A stretch of DNA of 34,348 nt from Rhodococcus gordoniae. Lineage in GTDB: Bacteria > Actinomycetota > Actinomycetes > Mycobacteriales > Mycobacteriaceae. The position numbers and the translations under genes are program-made. The stretch is taken from contig NZ_LPZN01000066.1 in NCBI RefSeq assembly GCF_001646655.1, forward strand, positions 1 to 34,348, written 5' to 3'. A model generated the notes under the pieces. It made no database searches and was not told the DNA's origin. It was given only the letters and a program-made list of their open reading frames with translations. Shown here in pieces: positions 24,356 to 32,759 of the stretch (position 1 is the first letter of the stretch; every line of letters starts with the position of its first letter).

Positions 24356-25618
24356 TCAGTGCGCGCCACCGAGCGCTCGTACTCCGGGTGCCCCCGAGCG
24401 GCGGACGAAGTCGGAGTCGGCGAGCCGTTCGTCCGCGCCGAGATCCAGCGACAGGTCGACGGTGCCGGCGAGCCGGTAGGGCTTGCTCTCGATCACGTCT
24501 CCGATCGCGCGTCGCAGCCGGGACACCTCGGCCCGGACCGACACGGCATGGTCGTCGTCCCCGTAGAGGGCCCGGCTGAGCGCCGCGACCGTCATCCCGA
24601 CCGGGCTGCGCTCGTGCAGCAACAGCAGGATTTCGGCCTGACGCGCGGTGACGAGAGTGCGCCACGAGTCGCCGTCCCCGAAGACCTCCACGGTCGGCGA
24701 CGACGACACGTGCAGAATCATCCGCAGTCTCGAGGCCGCCGGCGCCCCGCGTATCAGCCAACCGTGCGAAAGACGTTCGGGTACGCACAATCCCATCCCC
24801 GGTACGGTCAGGGGACGGGCCTGTCGCGGAACCGCGACCCGTTCGGCGGCGATGCCGGAGGCGTGCGCGACCCAGCCGTCCTCGTCGACGAGCAGTACCG
24901 GACCCCGGGTCGACGACAACAGCGGAGCGGCCTCGGTGCGGAGCTTTTCGAGGCGCACCTCGTGCCGTCGCCACAACTGCGATTCGGCGAGCCGGACGGC
25001 GGTGTCGACGAGGGCGACGATGGCCGGATGCAGGGTCAGTGCAGGGCCGCTGACGTCGACGATGCCCAGCAGGTCGCCGCGGATCGGGTCGTGGATCGGG
25101 GCGGCGGTGCAGTACCAGGGGTGCTGGGTCGTCTCGAAGTGCTCACCCGAGAACAGCTGGACGGGTGCGGCCTCCGCGAGCGCCGTGCCGATGGCATTGG
25201 TGCCGACGGTCGCCTCGGTCCACACCGTTCCCTCCTGGAAACCGAGGGCGTCGGCGCGGGAACGGATCGGTGCGGAACCGCTGCGCCAGAGAATCACGCC
25301 GTCGGCATCGGTCACCACCAGCAGCAGGTGGGAGGCGTCGGCGACGGGCGTGATGACCTGCTCGAGGTCGCCGATCACCGCGGAGAGGGCGGACGCGCGG
25401 CGGCGCCGCTCGACCTCCGCGGCCGGCAGACGGTTGCGCTCGTTGATCCCGGTGGGATCGAGTCCGGCGTCGAGCACGCGCTGCCATGAACGGGACACCA
25501 GCGGCCGGGGTCGCATCGGTGACCGGGCGCCGCCGATCACCGCGTCGTGCATCCGCGTCAACTCGCGCGCGTACCGCGACAGGTCGGTGCCGGGCGCGAT
25601 CGCGCTGAACGTGGTCAC
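24356..25618 (-). CDS. GAF-domain transcriptional regulator (AcoR-like sensor, no AAA+ domain)
   Basis: The start is the GTG at 25618 behind GAGGAG, giving 420 residues; the longer reading frame has an acidic, unlikely N-terminus. The N-terminal half has the AcoR-type sensor layout: PLVSRSWQRVLDAGLDP, then a GAF domain with VGTNAIGTALAE, HPWYCTAAPIHDP and LLGIVDVSG. The sigma-54 AAA+ domain of the true AcoR family is missing. Instead the C-terminus (about 325-395) is a winged helix-like domain (LTVAALSRALYGDDDHAVSVRAEVSRLRR type). Activation of the divergent monooxygenase gene by a small-molecule ligand is the natural reading. The 146-bp gap between the two starts carries repeats. Confidence 0.88.
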   Translation of the reverse strand: MTTFSAIAPGTDLSRYARELTRMHDAVIGGARSPMRPRPLVSRSWQRVLDAGLDPTGINERNRLPAAEVERRRRASALSAVIGDLEQVITPVADASHLLLVVTDADGVILWRSGSAPIRSRADALGFQEGTVWTEATVGTNAIGTALAEAAPVQLFSGEHFETTQHPWYCTAAPIHDPIRGDLLGIVDVSGPALTLHPAIVALVDTAVRLAESQLWRRHEVRLEKLRTEAAPLLSSTRGPVLLVDEDGWVAHASGIAAERVAVPRQARPLTVPGMGLCVPERLSHGWLIRGAPAASRLRMILHVSSSPTVEVFGDGDSWRTLVTARQAEILLLLHERSPVGMTVAALSRALYGDDDHAVSVRAEVSRLRRAIGDVIESKPYRLAGTVDLSLDLGADERLADSDFVRRSGAPGVRALGGAH

Positions 25619-25661
25619 GGTCTCCTCTTCGTCGTCGTCCTCGGAGCATAGGGCGCAAATG

Positions 25662-25704
25662 TGTGATGCGCCACAATTTGGTACCTGTGCAACGTGATGC
25701 AACG
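25662..25704. promoter_or_regulatory. Candidate operator between GAF regulator and monooxygenase
   Basis: TGTG-ATGCGC-CACA (25662-25675) is a short dyad. Nearby TGCAACG is repeated at 25688-25694 and 25698-25704, a 10-bp step, so both copies face the same side of the helix. All lie in the gap between divergent starts. They could bind the GAF regulator; no test beyond position is possible. Confidence 0.4.
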
Positions 25705-25764
25705 CTTGCCGGGCGCGGCCACGGGGAGTGTCCTGGATCACATCACCACCGGAAAGGACTCACC

Positions 25765-27606
25765 ATGACCGACACCCTCGACAAGCCCGCGACCTCCGGC
25801 ACCGCGACTCCCGACGACCGCGTCGACGCCTGGTTGCAGGCGTTCGGCACCGCCCTCGCGCAGCGCGACGTCGACGCCGCTGCCGGCCTGTTCGGCATCG
25901 ACTCCTTCTGGCGCGATCTGGTCGCTTTCACCTGGAACCTGAAGACCGTCGAGGGACGCGAGGGCGTCTCGGACATGCTGCACGCGCGACTCGCCGAGAC
26001 CGACCCGAGCGGCTTCCGCACCACCGAACCGGCGACCGACGACGACGGCGTACTCAGCGCCTGGATCGCATTCGAGACCGCGGTCGGCCGCGGAGTCGGT
26101 CATCTGCGTCTGAAACGCGACGAGGAGAGCGGCGAGGATCGCGCCTTCACGCTGCTGACCACGATGCAGGAACTGAAGGGATACGAGGAGAACAAGGGCA
26201 CGCGTCGTCCGCGCGGTACGAAGCACGGCGCGGACAAGCAGCGGGTCACGTGGTCGGAGCAGCGCGAGATCGAGGAACGCGAACTCGGATACACGCGCCG
26301 GCCGTACGTCGTGATCATCGGTGGTGGTCAGGGTGGGATCGCGCTCGGCGCCCGCATGCGCCAGCTCGGAGTCCCCGCGATCGTGCTCGACAAGTACGAC
26401 CGGCCCGGCGACCAGTGGCGCGGCCGCTACAAGTCGCTGTGTCTGCACGACCCCGTCTGGTACGACCACCTGCCGTACCTGCCCTTCCCCGACAACTGGC
26501 CGGTCTTCGCACCCAAGGACAAGATCGCGGACTGGCTCGAGATGTACACGAAGGTGATGGAGGTTCCGTACTGGTCGAAGTCGGAGTGCACCTCGGCGAG
26601 CTACGACGAGGAGACGGGGGAGTGGACGGTTCACGTCGTGCGCGACGGCGAACCGGTGATCCTCCGGCCGAAGCAGCTCGTCATCGCGACCGGCATGTCG
26701 GGTAAGCCGAACATCCCGGACTTCCCGGGGATGGACCTGTTCCGCGGCGAACAGCACCATTCCAGCGCCCATCCCGGCCCCGATGCGTATGCCGGCAAGA
26801 GGGTCGTCGTGATCGGCGCCAACAACAGTGCCCACGACATCTGCGGTGCTCTGTGGGAGGTCGGCGCGGACGTCACCATGGTGCAGCGCTCGTCGACGCA
26901 TATCGTCAGATCCGATTCGCTCATGGATCTCGGCCTCGGCGACCTGTACTCCGAGAGGGCCCTCGCCGCCGGCGTCACGACCCAGAAGGCCGACCTGACC
27001 TTCGCGTCCCTGCCGTACCGGATCATGCACGAATTCCAGATCCCGATCTACGAGAAGATCCGCGAGCGCGACGCCGACTTCTACGACCGGCTCGAGAAGG
27101 CGGGCTTCCGGCACGACTGGGGCGACGACGGCTCGGGTCTGTTCATGAAGTACCTGCGTCGCGCCTCCGGGTACTACATCGACGTCGGTGCCTCGGAGCT
27201 CGTCGCGAACGGCGACATCGCGTTGGCCCACGGCAACGTCCGTGAACTCACCGAAACCTCGGTGATCCTCGAGGACGGCACCGAACTCGACGCCGATCTC
27301 GTCGTCTACGCGACCGGCTACGGCTCGATGAACGGCTGGGTCGCCGACCTGATCTCCCAGGAGGTCGCCGACAAGGTGGGCAAGTGCTGGGGTCTGGGCT
27401 CCGAGACCACCAAGGACCCCGGTCCGTGGGAGGGCGAGCAGCGCAACATGTGGAAGCCCACGCAGCAGGACGGTCTGTGGTTCCACGGCGGCAATCTGCA
27501 CCAGTCGCGGCACTACTCTCTGTACCTGGCGTTGCAGCTGAAGGCGCGCTACGAAGGCATCCCGACCCCGGTCTACGGACTGCAGGAGGTGCACCACCTC
27601 CGCTGA
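25765..27606 (+). CDS. FAD-dependent monooxygenase fused to an N-terminal NTF2/SnoaL-like domain
   Basis: The start is the ATG at 25765 with GGAAAGG seven bases upstream, giving 613 residues. Residues about 18-140 form an NTF2-like (SnoaL) domain, VDAWLQAFGTALAQRDVDAAAGLF. From 180 on it is a flavin monooxygenase: FAD motif GGGQGG (186-191), the KYDRPGDQWRGRY segment, FRGEQHH near 326 where the FMO/BVMO fingerprint lies, the NADPH Rossmann motif GANNSAHD (351-358) and the late ATGYGS. This layout is close to the FMO-type and Baeyer-Villiger-type enzymes, which oxidise ketones, amines or sulfur compounds. The substrate is not apparent. The regulator gene diverges from it. A hairpin terminator follows. 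Confidence 0.93.
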   Translation: MTDTLDKPATSGTATPDDRVDAWLQAFGTALAQRDVDAAAGLFGIDSFWRDLVAFTWNLKTVEGREGVSDMLHARLAETDPSGFRTTEPATDDDGVLSAWIAFETAVGRGVGHLRLKRDEESGEDRAFTLLTTMQELKGYEENKGTRRPRGTKHGADKQRVTWSEQREIEERELGYTRRPYVVIIGGGQGGIALGARMRQLGVPAIVLDKYDRPGDQWRGRYKSLCLHDPVWYDHLPYLPFPDNWPVFAPKDKIADWLEMYTKVMEVPYWSKSECTSASYDEETGEWTVHVVRDGEPVILRPKQLVIATGMSGKPNIPDFPGMDLFRGEQHHSSAHPGPDAYAGKRVVVIGANNSAHDICGALWEVGADVTMVQRSSTHIVRSDSLMDLGLGDLYSERALAAGVTTQKADLTFASLPYRIMHEFQIPIYEKIRERDADFYDRLEKAGFRHDWGDDGSGLFMKYLRRASGYYIDVGASELVANGDIALAHGNVRELTETSVILEDGTELDADLVVYATGYGSMNGWVADLISQEVADKVGKCWGLGSETTKDPGPWEGEQRNMWKPTQQDGLWFHGGNLHQSRHYSLYLALQLKARYEGIPTPVYGLQEVHHLR

Positions 27607-27621
27607 CGACCCGGCTCGCAC

Positions 27622-27654
27622 GCGTCGCCCTCGCCCACCCGGCGGGGGCGACGC
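27622..27654 (+). terminator. Hairpin terminator after the monooxygenase gene
   Basis: GCGTCGCCC (27622-27630) and GGGCGACGC (27646-27654) form a 9-bp perfect stem with a 15-base loop, 16 bases after the monooxygenase stop. There is no T-run. It separates the gene from the mycolyltransferase promoter region. Confidence 0.65.
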
Positions 27655-27663
27655 CGCCGTACT

Positions 27664-27690
27664 TCCTCCGATTCGTCACGAATCGGAGGA
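27664..27690. promoter_or_regulatory. 27-bp near-perfect palindrome upstream of the mycolyltransferase
   Basis: TCCTCCGATTCGT (27664-27676) and its exact complement (27678-27690) flank one central C. The lack of a loop favours a protein-binding site over an RNA hairpin. It lies 90 bp before the secreted mycolyltransferase start and just after a terminator. A TetR- or GntR-type dimer would fit its size; no such gene is adjacent. Confidence 0.6.
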
Positions 27691-27779
27691 CCAGTATTAG
27701 GGTCGCGTGCAGGTCCGCTTGACCGGGTACAGGTAGGGACTGTGAGATCACTCCAGGTCGTCGGGGGACGGGGAGTTCG

Positions 27780-28748
27780 ATGGTGAAGAGACTTGCGGCG
27801 GCTGTCGCGGTGGCGTTGATGGTGCCGATCTCCGGCGCGACGATCGCCCATGCCCAACCGGCGTCGGCCAGGATCGATCACGTCGAACGTGTCGGCGACA
27901 GGCAGACGAAGCTGTTCGTCCATTCGCCCGCCATGGGCAGGATCATGCAGGTGCAGGTGCTGCACCCGGCGGGGGAGGGTTCACGCCCCAGCCTGTATCT
28001 GCTCGACGGTGTCAGCGCCGGCGAAGAGTCCGACTTCCGCGAGAGCACGTGGACGCAGCGCACCGACATCGAGGAGTTCTTCGCCGACAAGAACACCAAC
28101 GTCGTGCTTCCCGTCGGCGGCACCGCGAGTTACTACACCGACTGGAACACTCCCGATCCCGTCCTCGGGGTCAACAAGTGGGAGACCTTCCTGACCGAGG
28201 AACTGCCCCCGTTGATCGATGCCGAATTCGGCGGCAACGGTGTCAACGCGGTCGCGGGACTGTCGATGGGAGCCACCGGAGCGATGTCGCTGATCACCCG
28301 TAACCCCGACCTCTACCGAGGGGTCGCGGCGCTGAGCGGGTGCTACGACACTTCCAGCGACTCCTCCCGCGACACGGTGCGCGGAACCGTTGCTTACAAG
28401 GGCGGCAACCCCGACAACATGTGGGGACCACCCGAGGACGGTCGGTGGGAGGAACACGACTCCTACCTGCTCGCCGAGAAGTTGCGCGGCAAGGAGGTCT
28501 TCCTGAGCACCGGCAACGGCCTGCTCGGTCCGCACGATCTCGGCGCCGGCCAGGACGTGCTCACCGTCGGTGCGCCGCTCGAGCTCGGCACTTTCGTGTG
28601 CACCGTCACCTACGATCGTCGCCTCCGCGAACTCGGCATTCCCGCGCGCGTCGTCTACCGCCCCTGGGGCACGCATTCGTGGAGTTACTGGCAGGACGAC
28701 ATCAAGGCCGCATGGCCGACTCTCGAGGACGCACTCGGACTCCGCTGA
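27780..28748 (+). CDS. Secreted mycolyltransferase / Ag85-family esterase
   Basis: The protein has 322 residues with an ATG start at 27780. A signal peptide (about 1-25) has KR, a hydrophobic core and an AHA cleavage site. The mature enzyme has the Ag85 hallmarks: YLLDG, VLPVGGTASYYTDW followed by WETFLTEELP, the nucleophile elbow GLSMG with Ser162, and the late THSWSYW segment with the triad histidine. Mycolyltransferases move mycolic acids between trehalose mycolates and to arabinogalactan, outside the cell. This is strong evidence for a mycolate-containing genus. It is preceded by the palindrome and convergent with the 5'-nucleotidase. The exact acceptor is not decided by sequence. Confidence 0.92.
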   Translation: MVKRLAAAVAVALMVPISGATIAHAQPASARIDHVERVGDRQTKLFVHSPAMGRIMQVQVLHPAGEGSRPSLYLLDGVSAGEESDFRESTWTQRTDIEEFFADKNTNVVLPVGGTASYYTDWNTPDPVLGVNKWETFLTEELPPLIDAEFGGNGVNAVAGLSMGATGAMSLITRNPDLYRGVAALSGCYDTSSDSSRDTVRGTVAYKGGNPDNMWGPPEDGRWEEHDSYLLAEKLRGKEVFLSTGNGLLGPHDLGAGQDVLTVGAPLELGTFVCTVTYDRRLRELGIPARVVYRPWGTHSWSYWQDDIKAAWPTLEDALGLR

Positions 28749-28776
28749 CCACATCCGCGCATCGTCGGAGACCGTC

Positions 28777-30474
28777 TCAGTGCAGGCGGATGCGATCGAC
28801 GGCCGGGGGCTCCACACGCGAGCGGGTCGCCAGATAGCTGTTGAGGGCGTCCAGGCTCTTGCCCGCCCCGACCAGTCCGTGCGCTTCGGTGCACACGGTG
28901 AAACCGTCTCCGCCGCCGGCCAGGAAGTTGTTCACCACCACCTTGTACACGCGCTCGGGGTCCACGGGCTCGCCGTCGATCGTGATCGACCGGATGCGTT
29001 CGCCACGCGGCGCCAGCCGGTCGAGGGTGTAGTTCAGATTGTGCGACGGGGCCAGGATGCGTTCGATGTCCGAGCCCACCGCACTCTTCTGGAACTGCTG
29101 CTCGAGCAGCGCGTCGAGTTGGGCTCCTGTGAGGTCGAGAACCTGCAGCATGTTCCCGAAGGGCTGCACCGCGTAGGTCTCCCGGTACGAGACGGTGCCC
29201 TCTCCCGCGAGCAGGTCGCTACGGAGTCCGCCGGGGTTCATCAGGGCGATCTGCGCCCCCAGATGCCGCGTCGCCGCGAGTTGGGCGTCGGCCACGAGAT
29301 TGCCCAGTGCCGATTCCCCGCTCGGAGTCTCACGCCGCGTGATGTCCGCATCGATGCGGGCGATCGGCCGGTTCGCGACCTCCGCCGACGTCTCCACCGC
29401 CCGGTCCACGAATTCGAGTGTGGCCGGATCCGGAGCGATGTCGTGCGTGACCACCTGCGTGAAGACGACGGTGCTGTCGCGCCGCACCTCCCGGCTCTGA
29501 CGATCGATGGCGAGGTCGGCGACCGACAGGATGCGTCCGTGCGAGGCGCCCTGCACGACCGTGCGTGGCCTCCCCGCCGGGTCGGTGTAGGTGCAGTTGA
29601 AATGCCGGTCGCCGTCGGAAGTGATGATGAGGTCCACGTCGGGAGAGACGGATGTCGCGATGGCCGCGGCCCCGCCGTCTCGGCTCGGACACGGATCGTC
29701 GCCCTCGATTGCGCCGATGTCGCCCTTGTAGAGCACCACGATCGAGCGGACGCCGAGCGCACCGAGGATGTCGGCGGTGCGATTGACGGAGGCGATCTCG
29801 TCCTCGAACCGCAGCCCCGCGATCGCGTCGGGCCGGATCATGTCGGGGGTGTTGCTCGGCACGACGCCGATCACTCCGACGGGCACTCCGTCCACGTAGT
29901 CGATGCTGTAGGGGAGTGCGGCGGGTGTTCCGTCCGTCGTGGTGAGGTTGGCGCCGAGGATCGGGAAGTTCGCGCCCTCGAAGGGCTCGGCGTAGCGGCA
30001 GCCTTCCTTCGGGTGGCAACCGCCGTCGCGCAACCGCTCGAATTCGGCGTAACCGCGGTCCAGTTCGTGGTTGCCGAGGGCCGCGGCGGTGAGATCGAGT
30101 TCGCCGAGCAGAGCGATGGTCGGCTCGTCGTGGAACAGACCCGACTCGAGCGGCGACGATCCCCAGGTGTCGCCCACGGCGTAGAGCACGGAGTTGTCGG
30201 CCTGTTCCCGGAGCTGCCGGACGTAGGCGGCGAGATAGGCCGCACCACCTGCGGGGACCGAGACACCGTCCGATCGGACGACCTCACCGTGGAGTCCCTC
30301 CGGGGGGAGGAGATTTCCGTGCAGGTCGCCGAACGCGATCACCCGGAGCGGGACGGTGTTCGACGGCACGGTGTTCGCCGGTGCAGCGCCGGCGGGCGCC
30401 GAACCGCCGAAGGCGACCAGCGAGCCCACGATGGCGCAGGCCGACAGGGCGCGACGCACCGTGCCTACCCCCAT
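28777..30474 (-). CDS. Secreted 5'-nucleotidase / UDP-sugar hydrolase family phosphatase
   Basis: The start is the ATG at 30474 with GGAGG six bases upstream, giving 565 residues; an in-frame start at 30531 has no ribosome site. A signal peptide lies at about 1-30 (VRRALSACAIVGSLVAFGG, then an APAGAA cleavage region). The metallophosphatase motifs of the calcineurin-like fold follow: FGDLHGN, YAVGDTW, ALGNHELDRG. The C-terminal 5'-nucleotidase domain starts near residue 330 and holds the substrate-binding residues (NLVADAQLAATR and NPGGLRSDL). The enzyme removes phosphate from extracellular nucleotides or splits UDP-sugars, using two metal ions. It is convergent with the mycolyltransferase. 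Confidence 0.93.
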   Translation of the reverse strand: MGVGTVRRALSACAIVGSLVAFGGSAPAGAAPANTVPSNTVPLRVIAFGDLHGNLLPPEGLHGEVVRSDGVSVPAGGAAYLAAYVRQLREQADNSVLYAVGDTWGSSPLESGLFHDEPTIALLGELDLTAAALGNHELDRGYAEFERLRDGGCHPKEGCRYAEPFEGANFPILGANLTTTDGTPAALPYSIDYVDGVPVGVIGVVPSNTPDMIRPDAIAGLRFEDEIASVNRTADILGALGVRSIVVLYKGDIGAIEGDDPCPSRDGGAAAIATSVSPDVDLIITSDGDRHFNCTYTDPAGRPRTVVQGASHGRILSVADLAIDRQSREVRRDSTVVFTQVVTHDIAPDPATLEFVDRAVETSAEVANRPIARIDADITRRETPSGESALGNLVADAQLAATRHLGAQIALMNPGGLRSDLLAGEGTVSYRETYAVQPFGNMLQVLDLTGAQLDALLEQQFQKSAVGSDIERILAPSHNLNYTLDRLAPRGERIRSITIDGEPVDPERVYKVVVNNFLAGGGDGFTVCTEAHGLVGAGKSLDALNSYLATRSRVEPPAVDRIRLH

Positions 30475-30573
30475 ACAGTGCCTCCGACCCCGGCTCGATC
30501 CGACCGCCCGAGTCTGGCAGGCCCGGATCACGCGGCCGATACCCAGCCATAACGGTTGGGTCTCGTCACGGGG

Positions 30574-31653
30574 TCAGCCGATGCCGGCGAGTGCCCGTCC
30601 CTGCCCGGTCGCGAAGTCGAGGAACAGATCGTTCTCGTGCGGGTCGCCGATCGTCACCCGGGTTCCCTCGCCGGTGAAGTTGCGCAGCACCACACCCGCT
30701 TCCGCCGCTGCCTCGGAGAACGCGGCGGAGCGTTCGCCCAGTGGTAGCCAAAGAAAGTTCGCGGCACTCGCGGGCGCCTCGTAGCCGGCGTCGACGAGTG
30801 CGGCGTGGACCCGTTCCCGTTCGGCGACGACACCCTCGGTGCGGGCGAGCAGCTCGTTCGCGGCGCCGAGCGACGCCACGGCGGCCGTCTGGGCGAGCGA
30901 GTTGACGGAGAACGGGATGTGGACCTTGCTCAGCGCGGTCACGACCGACGGATCGGCGACCGCGTATCCGACGCGAATGCCCGCGAGGCCGTAGGCCTTG
31001 GAGAAGGTGCGGAGCACGACGACGTTGCTGCGACCCTCTGCGAGTTCGAGACCGTCCGGCAGATCTTCACCCAGCTCGGGGCGGACGTATTCGAAGTACG
31101 CCTCGTCCAGGGCGACGACGATGTGCTCGGGGACGGCGTCGAGGAACTGCTCGAGCTCCGCCTTGCCCAGCAGCGATCCGGTGGGGTTGTTCGGATTGCA
31201 CACGAAGATCAGGCGCGTTCGGTCGGTGATCGCGGCGAGCATGGCCTTCAGGTCGTGCCCGTGATCCGCGGTGTTCGGAACGCGCACGGCGGTCGCGCCG
31301 GCCACGGCCGCGATGATGGGGTACGCCTCGAACGAGCGCCACGCGAAGATCACCTCGTCGCCCGCGGCGCACGTGATCTGCACGAGCTCCTGGCACAGGC
31401 TCACCGACCCGCAGCCCACGGCGATCCGCTCGGTCGGGACACCGAGCCGCTCCGCCAGTGCCGCGACGAGCTCGGTCGCGCCGTTGTCGGGGTAGCGGTT
31501 GAGGCCGGCGGCGGCTTCTGCGATCGCCTCCCGGACGCTGGGGAGCGGGCCGATCGTCGTCTCGTTGCTGGCGAGCTTCACCGCACCGGGGAACGAGCGG
31601 CCCGGAACGTAGGCGGGGATCGATTCGAGGTCGGGGCGGGTCCGTGGAGTCAC
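30574..31653 (-). CDS. Histidinol-phosphate aminotransferase-like (HisC2/Pat type)
   Basis: The protein has 359 residues with a GTG start at 31653. The fold type I aminotransferase layout is complete: KLASNETTIGP near the N-terminus, NNPTG (CNPNNPTG, 152-159), the aspartate strand ALDEAYFEYV, and the PLP lysine Lys219 in TFSKAYGLAGIRVGY. It most resembles the HisC2 (Rv3772) type, which acts on aromatic amino acids (Pat) rather than only on histidinol phosphate. There is no clear ribosome site. CATAAT (read on the minus strand at 31665-31660) lies 6 nt upstream of the GTG, so the transcript may be leaderless. It stands alone, without other his genes. Confidence 0.9.
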   Translation of the reverse strand: MTPRTRPDLESIPAYVPGRSFPGAVKLASNETTIGPLPSVREAIAEAAAGLNRYPDNGATELVAALAERLGVPTERIAVGCGSVSLCQELVQITCAAGDEVIFAWRSFEAYPIIAAVAGATAVRVPNTADHGHDLKAMLAAITDRTRLIFVCNPNNPTGSLLGKAELEQFLDAVPEHIVVALDEAYFEYVRPELGEDLPDGLELAEGRSNVVVLRTFSKAYGLAGIRVGYAVADPSVVTALSKVHIPFSVNSLAQTAAVASLGAANELLARTEGVVAERERVHAALVDAGYEAPASAANFLWLPLGERSAAFSEAAAEAGVVLRNFTGEGTRVTIGDPHENDLFLDFATGQGRALAGIG

Positions 31654-31736
31654 GTGGTGATTATGCGCCCCGTCGTTCGGCGCCGTGTCGGCAGGATGGC
31701 GAGTAACGCCGGTCTGCGAGTCTCTGACCAGGCGTT

Positions 31737-31766
31737 TTGCGTTTCCCTGCGGGGCATGTGTAATGT
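31737..31766 (+). promoter_or_regulatory. Promoter for tRNA-Ser(GCU)
   Basis: TTGCGT (31737-31742) and TAATGT (31761-31766) are spaced 18 bp, with TG directly before the -10. The -10 ends 35 bp before the tRNA. A good match to the housekeeping sigma consensus, by eye. Confidence 0.5.
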
Positions 31767-31801
31767 TTCGATCCGGCGGTTCGAGAGCATCGAATCCCCG
31801 A

Positions 31802-31893
31802 GGAGGCGTGCCAGAGCGGCCGAATGGGACTCACTGCTAATGAGTTGTCCCCCTTACCGGGGACCGGAGGTTCAAATCCTCTCGCCTCCGCCA
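31802..31893 (+). tRNA. tRNA-Ser (anticodon GCU)
   Basis: GGAGGCG (31802-31808) pairs with CGCCTCC (31883-31889), with discriminator G at 31890, and CCA encoded at 31891-31893. The anticodon stem ACTCA/TGAGT encloses CTGCTAA, giving GCT. The variable arm is long, as in serine tRNAs. Confidence 0.97.
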
Positions 31894-31930
31894 GTTGGTG
31901 TAGCGTCACCGACGACAATTGAATACACAT

Positions 31931-32003
31931 GCGCCCGTAGCTCAACGGATAGAGCATCTGACTACGGATCAGAAGGTTAGGGGTTCGAATCCCTTCGGGC
32001 GCA
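31931..32003 (+). tRNA. tRNA-Arg (anticodon ACG)
   Basis: GCGCCCG (31931-31937) pairs with CGGGCGC (31996-32002), discriminator A at 32003. The anticodon stem TCTGA/TCAGA encloses CTACGGA, with ACG at 31964-31966. It follows tRNA-Ser(GCU) by 37 bp and may share its transcript. No CCA is encoded. The 3' half is a common phage and island attachment site. Confidence 0.97.
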
Positions 32004-32008
32004 CACAC

Positions 32009-32045
32009 GAAGCCCCCACCAGAAGAAAACTCTGGTGGGGGCTTC
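32009..32045 (+). terminator. Strong hairpin terminator after tRNA-Arg
   Basis: GAAGCCCCCACCAGA (32009-32023) and its complement (32031-32045) form a 15-bp perfect stem with loop AGAAAAC, then TTCCTCGT-like sequence. It ends the tRNA transcript and may also stop minus-strand reading from vsr. The 241 bp between it and vsr contain no gene that I can support. Confidence 0.88.
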
Positions 32046-32286
32046 CTCGTATCTCTGGTTACCGGGTCGCCACGACACGGAATCGACACGGCTCGCCGGC
32101 CGGGTTCATCGCCCTCTTGTGGCTGTCTTCACTCCGCGAGGGGAGCCACGTGACTCATTCGGACACGCACTCGTCGCCGAGCCGTCCCGGCCGCTGTTCA
32201 TCTCGGCACCGCCGAGCAGCACGTCGCGCGGTACACGCAGCTCACGAAGGGTTGATCGCACAGGTCTCGGGTCCGGTGCGGGGAGG

Positions 32287-32736
32287 TCATCCCTGCGCCT
32301 GCCCTGTATCCGTGTCCGGGGGCGACGACAGAGCGTCCTCCACGCGAGTCGCGGCGGCAACGGGGTCTTCGTGCTCCCACACCCGCACCACCGTCCACCC
32401 CGCGGCCTGCAGGCGCGTGTCGGTGTCCCGATCGCGCTGTACGTTGGCGGCCAGCTTGGCGGCCCACCATTCGGCGTTGTTCTTCGGGTAGGTCGCGTGG
32501 TGCGGGCAACTGTGCCAGAAGCAGCCGTCCACATAGACCGCTACCCGGCGACGAGGAAAGACCAGGTCGGCACGTCGCCGCAGTCCGGGCAGTGGAGCAC
32601 GGTCGACGAAGAACCGCCGGCCACGCCGATGCAGCTCTCTGCGCAACGCCACTTCGGGAACGGTGTCGCGCCGCCGCTGCCGGCTCATCCGCGCACTGGT
32701 ACGCGGATCCGTCCCGGGCCGATCGGACGACGCCAT
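32287..32736 (-). CDS. vsr: Very short patch repair endonuclease (Vsr)
   Basis: The protein has 149 residues, starting at the ATG at 32736 with GGAG eight bases upstream. Vsr features: SRQRRRDTVPEVALRRELHRRG, then RADLVFPRRRVAVYVDGCFWHSC with the catalytic Asp in RADLVF and in VDGCFWH, the zinc-binding Cys/His group (HSCPHH), and VRVWEHE. The enzyme nicks 5' of the T in T:G mismatches that arise when 5-methylcytosine deaminates. It follows the cytosine methyltransferase by 23 bp on the same strand, the usual pairing. The last 20 residues are acidic and proline-rich. Confidence 0.95.
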   Translation of the reverse strand: MASSDRPGTDPRTSARMSRQRRRDTVPEVALRRELHRRGRRFFVDRAPLPGLRRRADLVFPRRRVAVYVDGCFWHSCPHHATYPKNNAEWWAAKLAANVQRDRDTDTRLQAAGWTVVRVWEHEDPVAAATRVEDALSSPPDTDTGQAQG

Positions 32737-32759
32737 CACCGTGGCTCCATCTCCGTGTC

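Noticed and set aside
24342-24479. 45-codon plus-strand ORF with a very good ribosome site (GAGGAGGAAAC before ATG)
   Set aside because: It is antisense to the GAF regulator, and the peptide is low-complexity Ser/Arg typical of a shadow frame. It is kept here only because of the unusually good start.
31661-32089. Minus-strand reading frame across both tRNA genes
   Set aside because: It is antisense to tRNA-Ser and tRNA-Arg, a well-known false gene caused by tRNA sequence (RGFEPP-like peptide).
32046-32286. Remnant of a restriction enzyme downstream of vsr
   Set aside because: All frames were read; nothing resembles a nuclease and no frame is convincing as coding.
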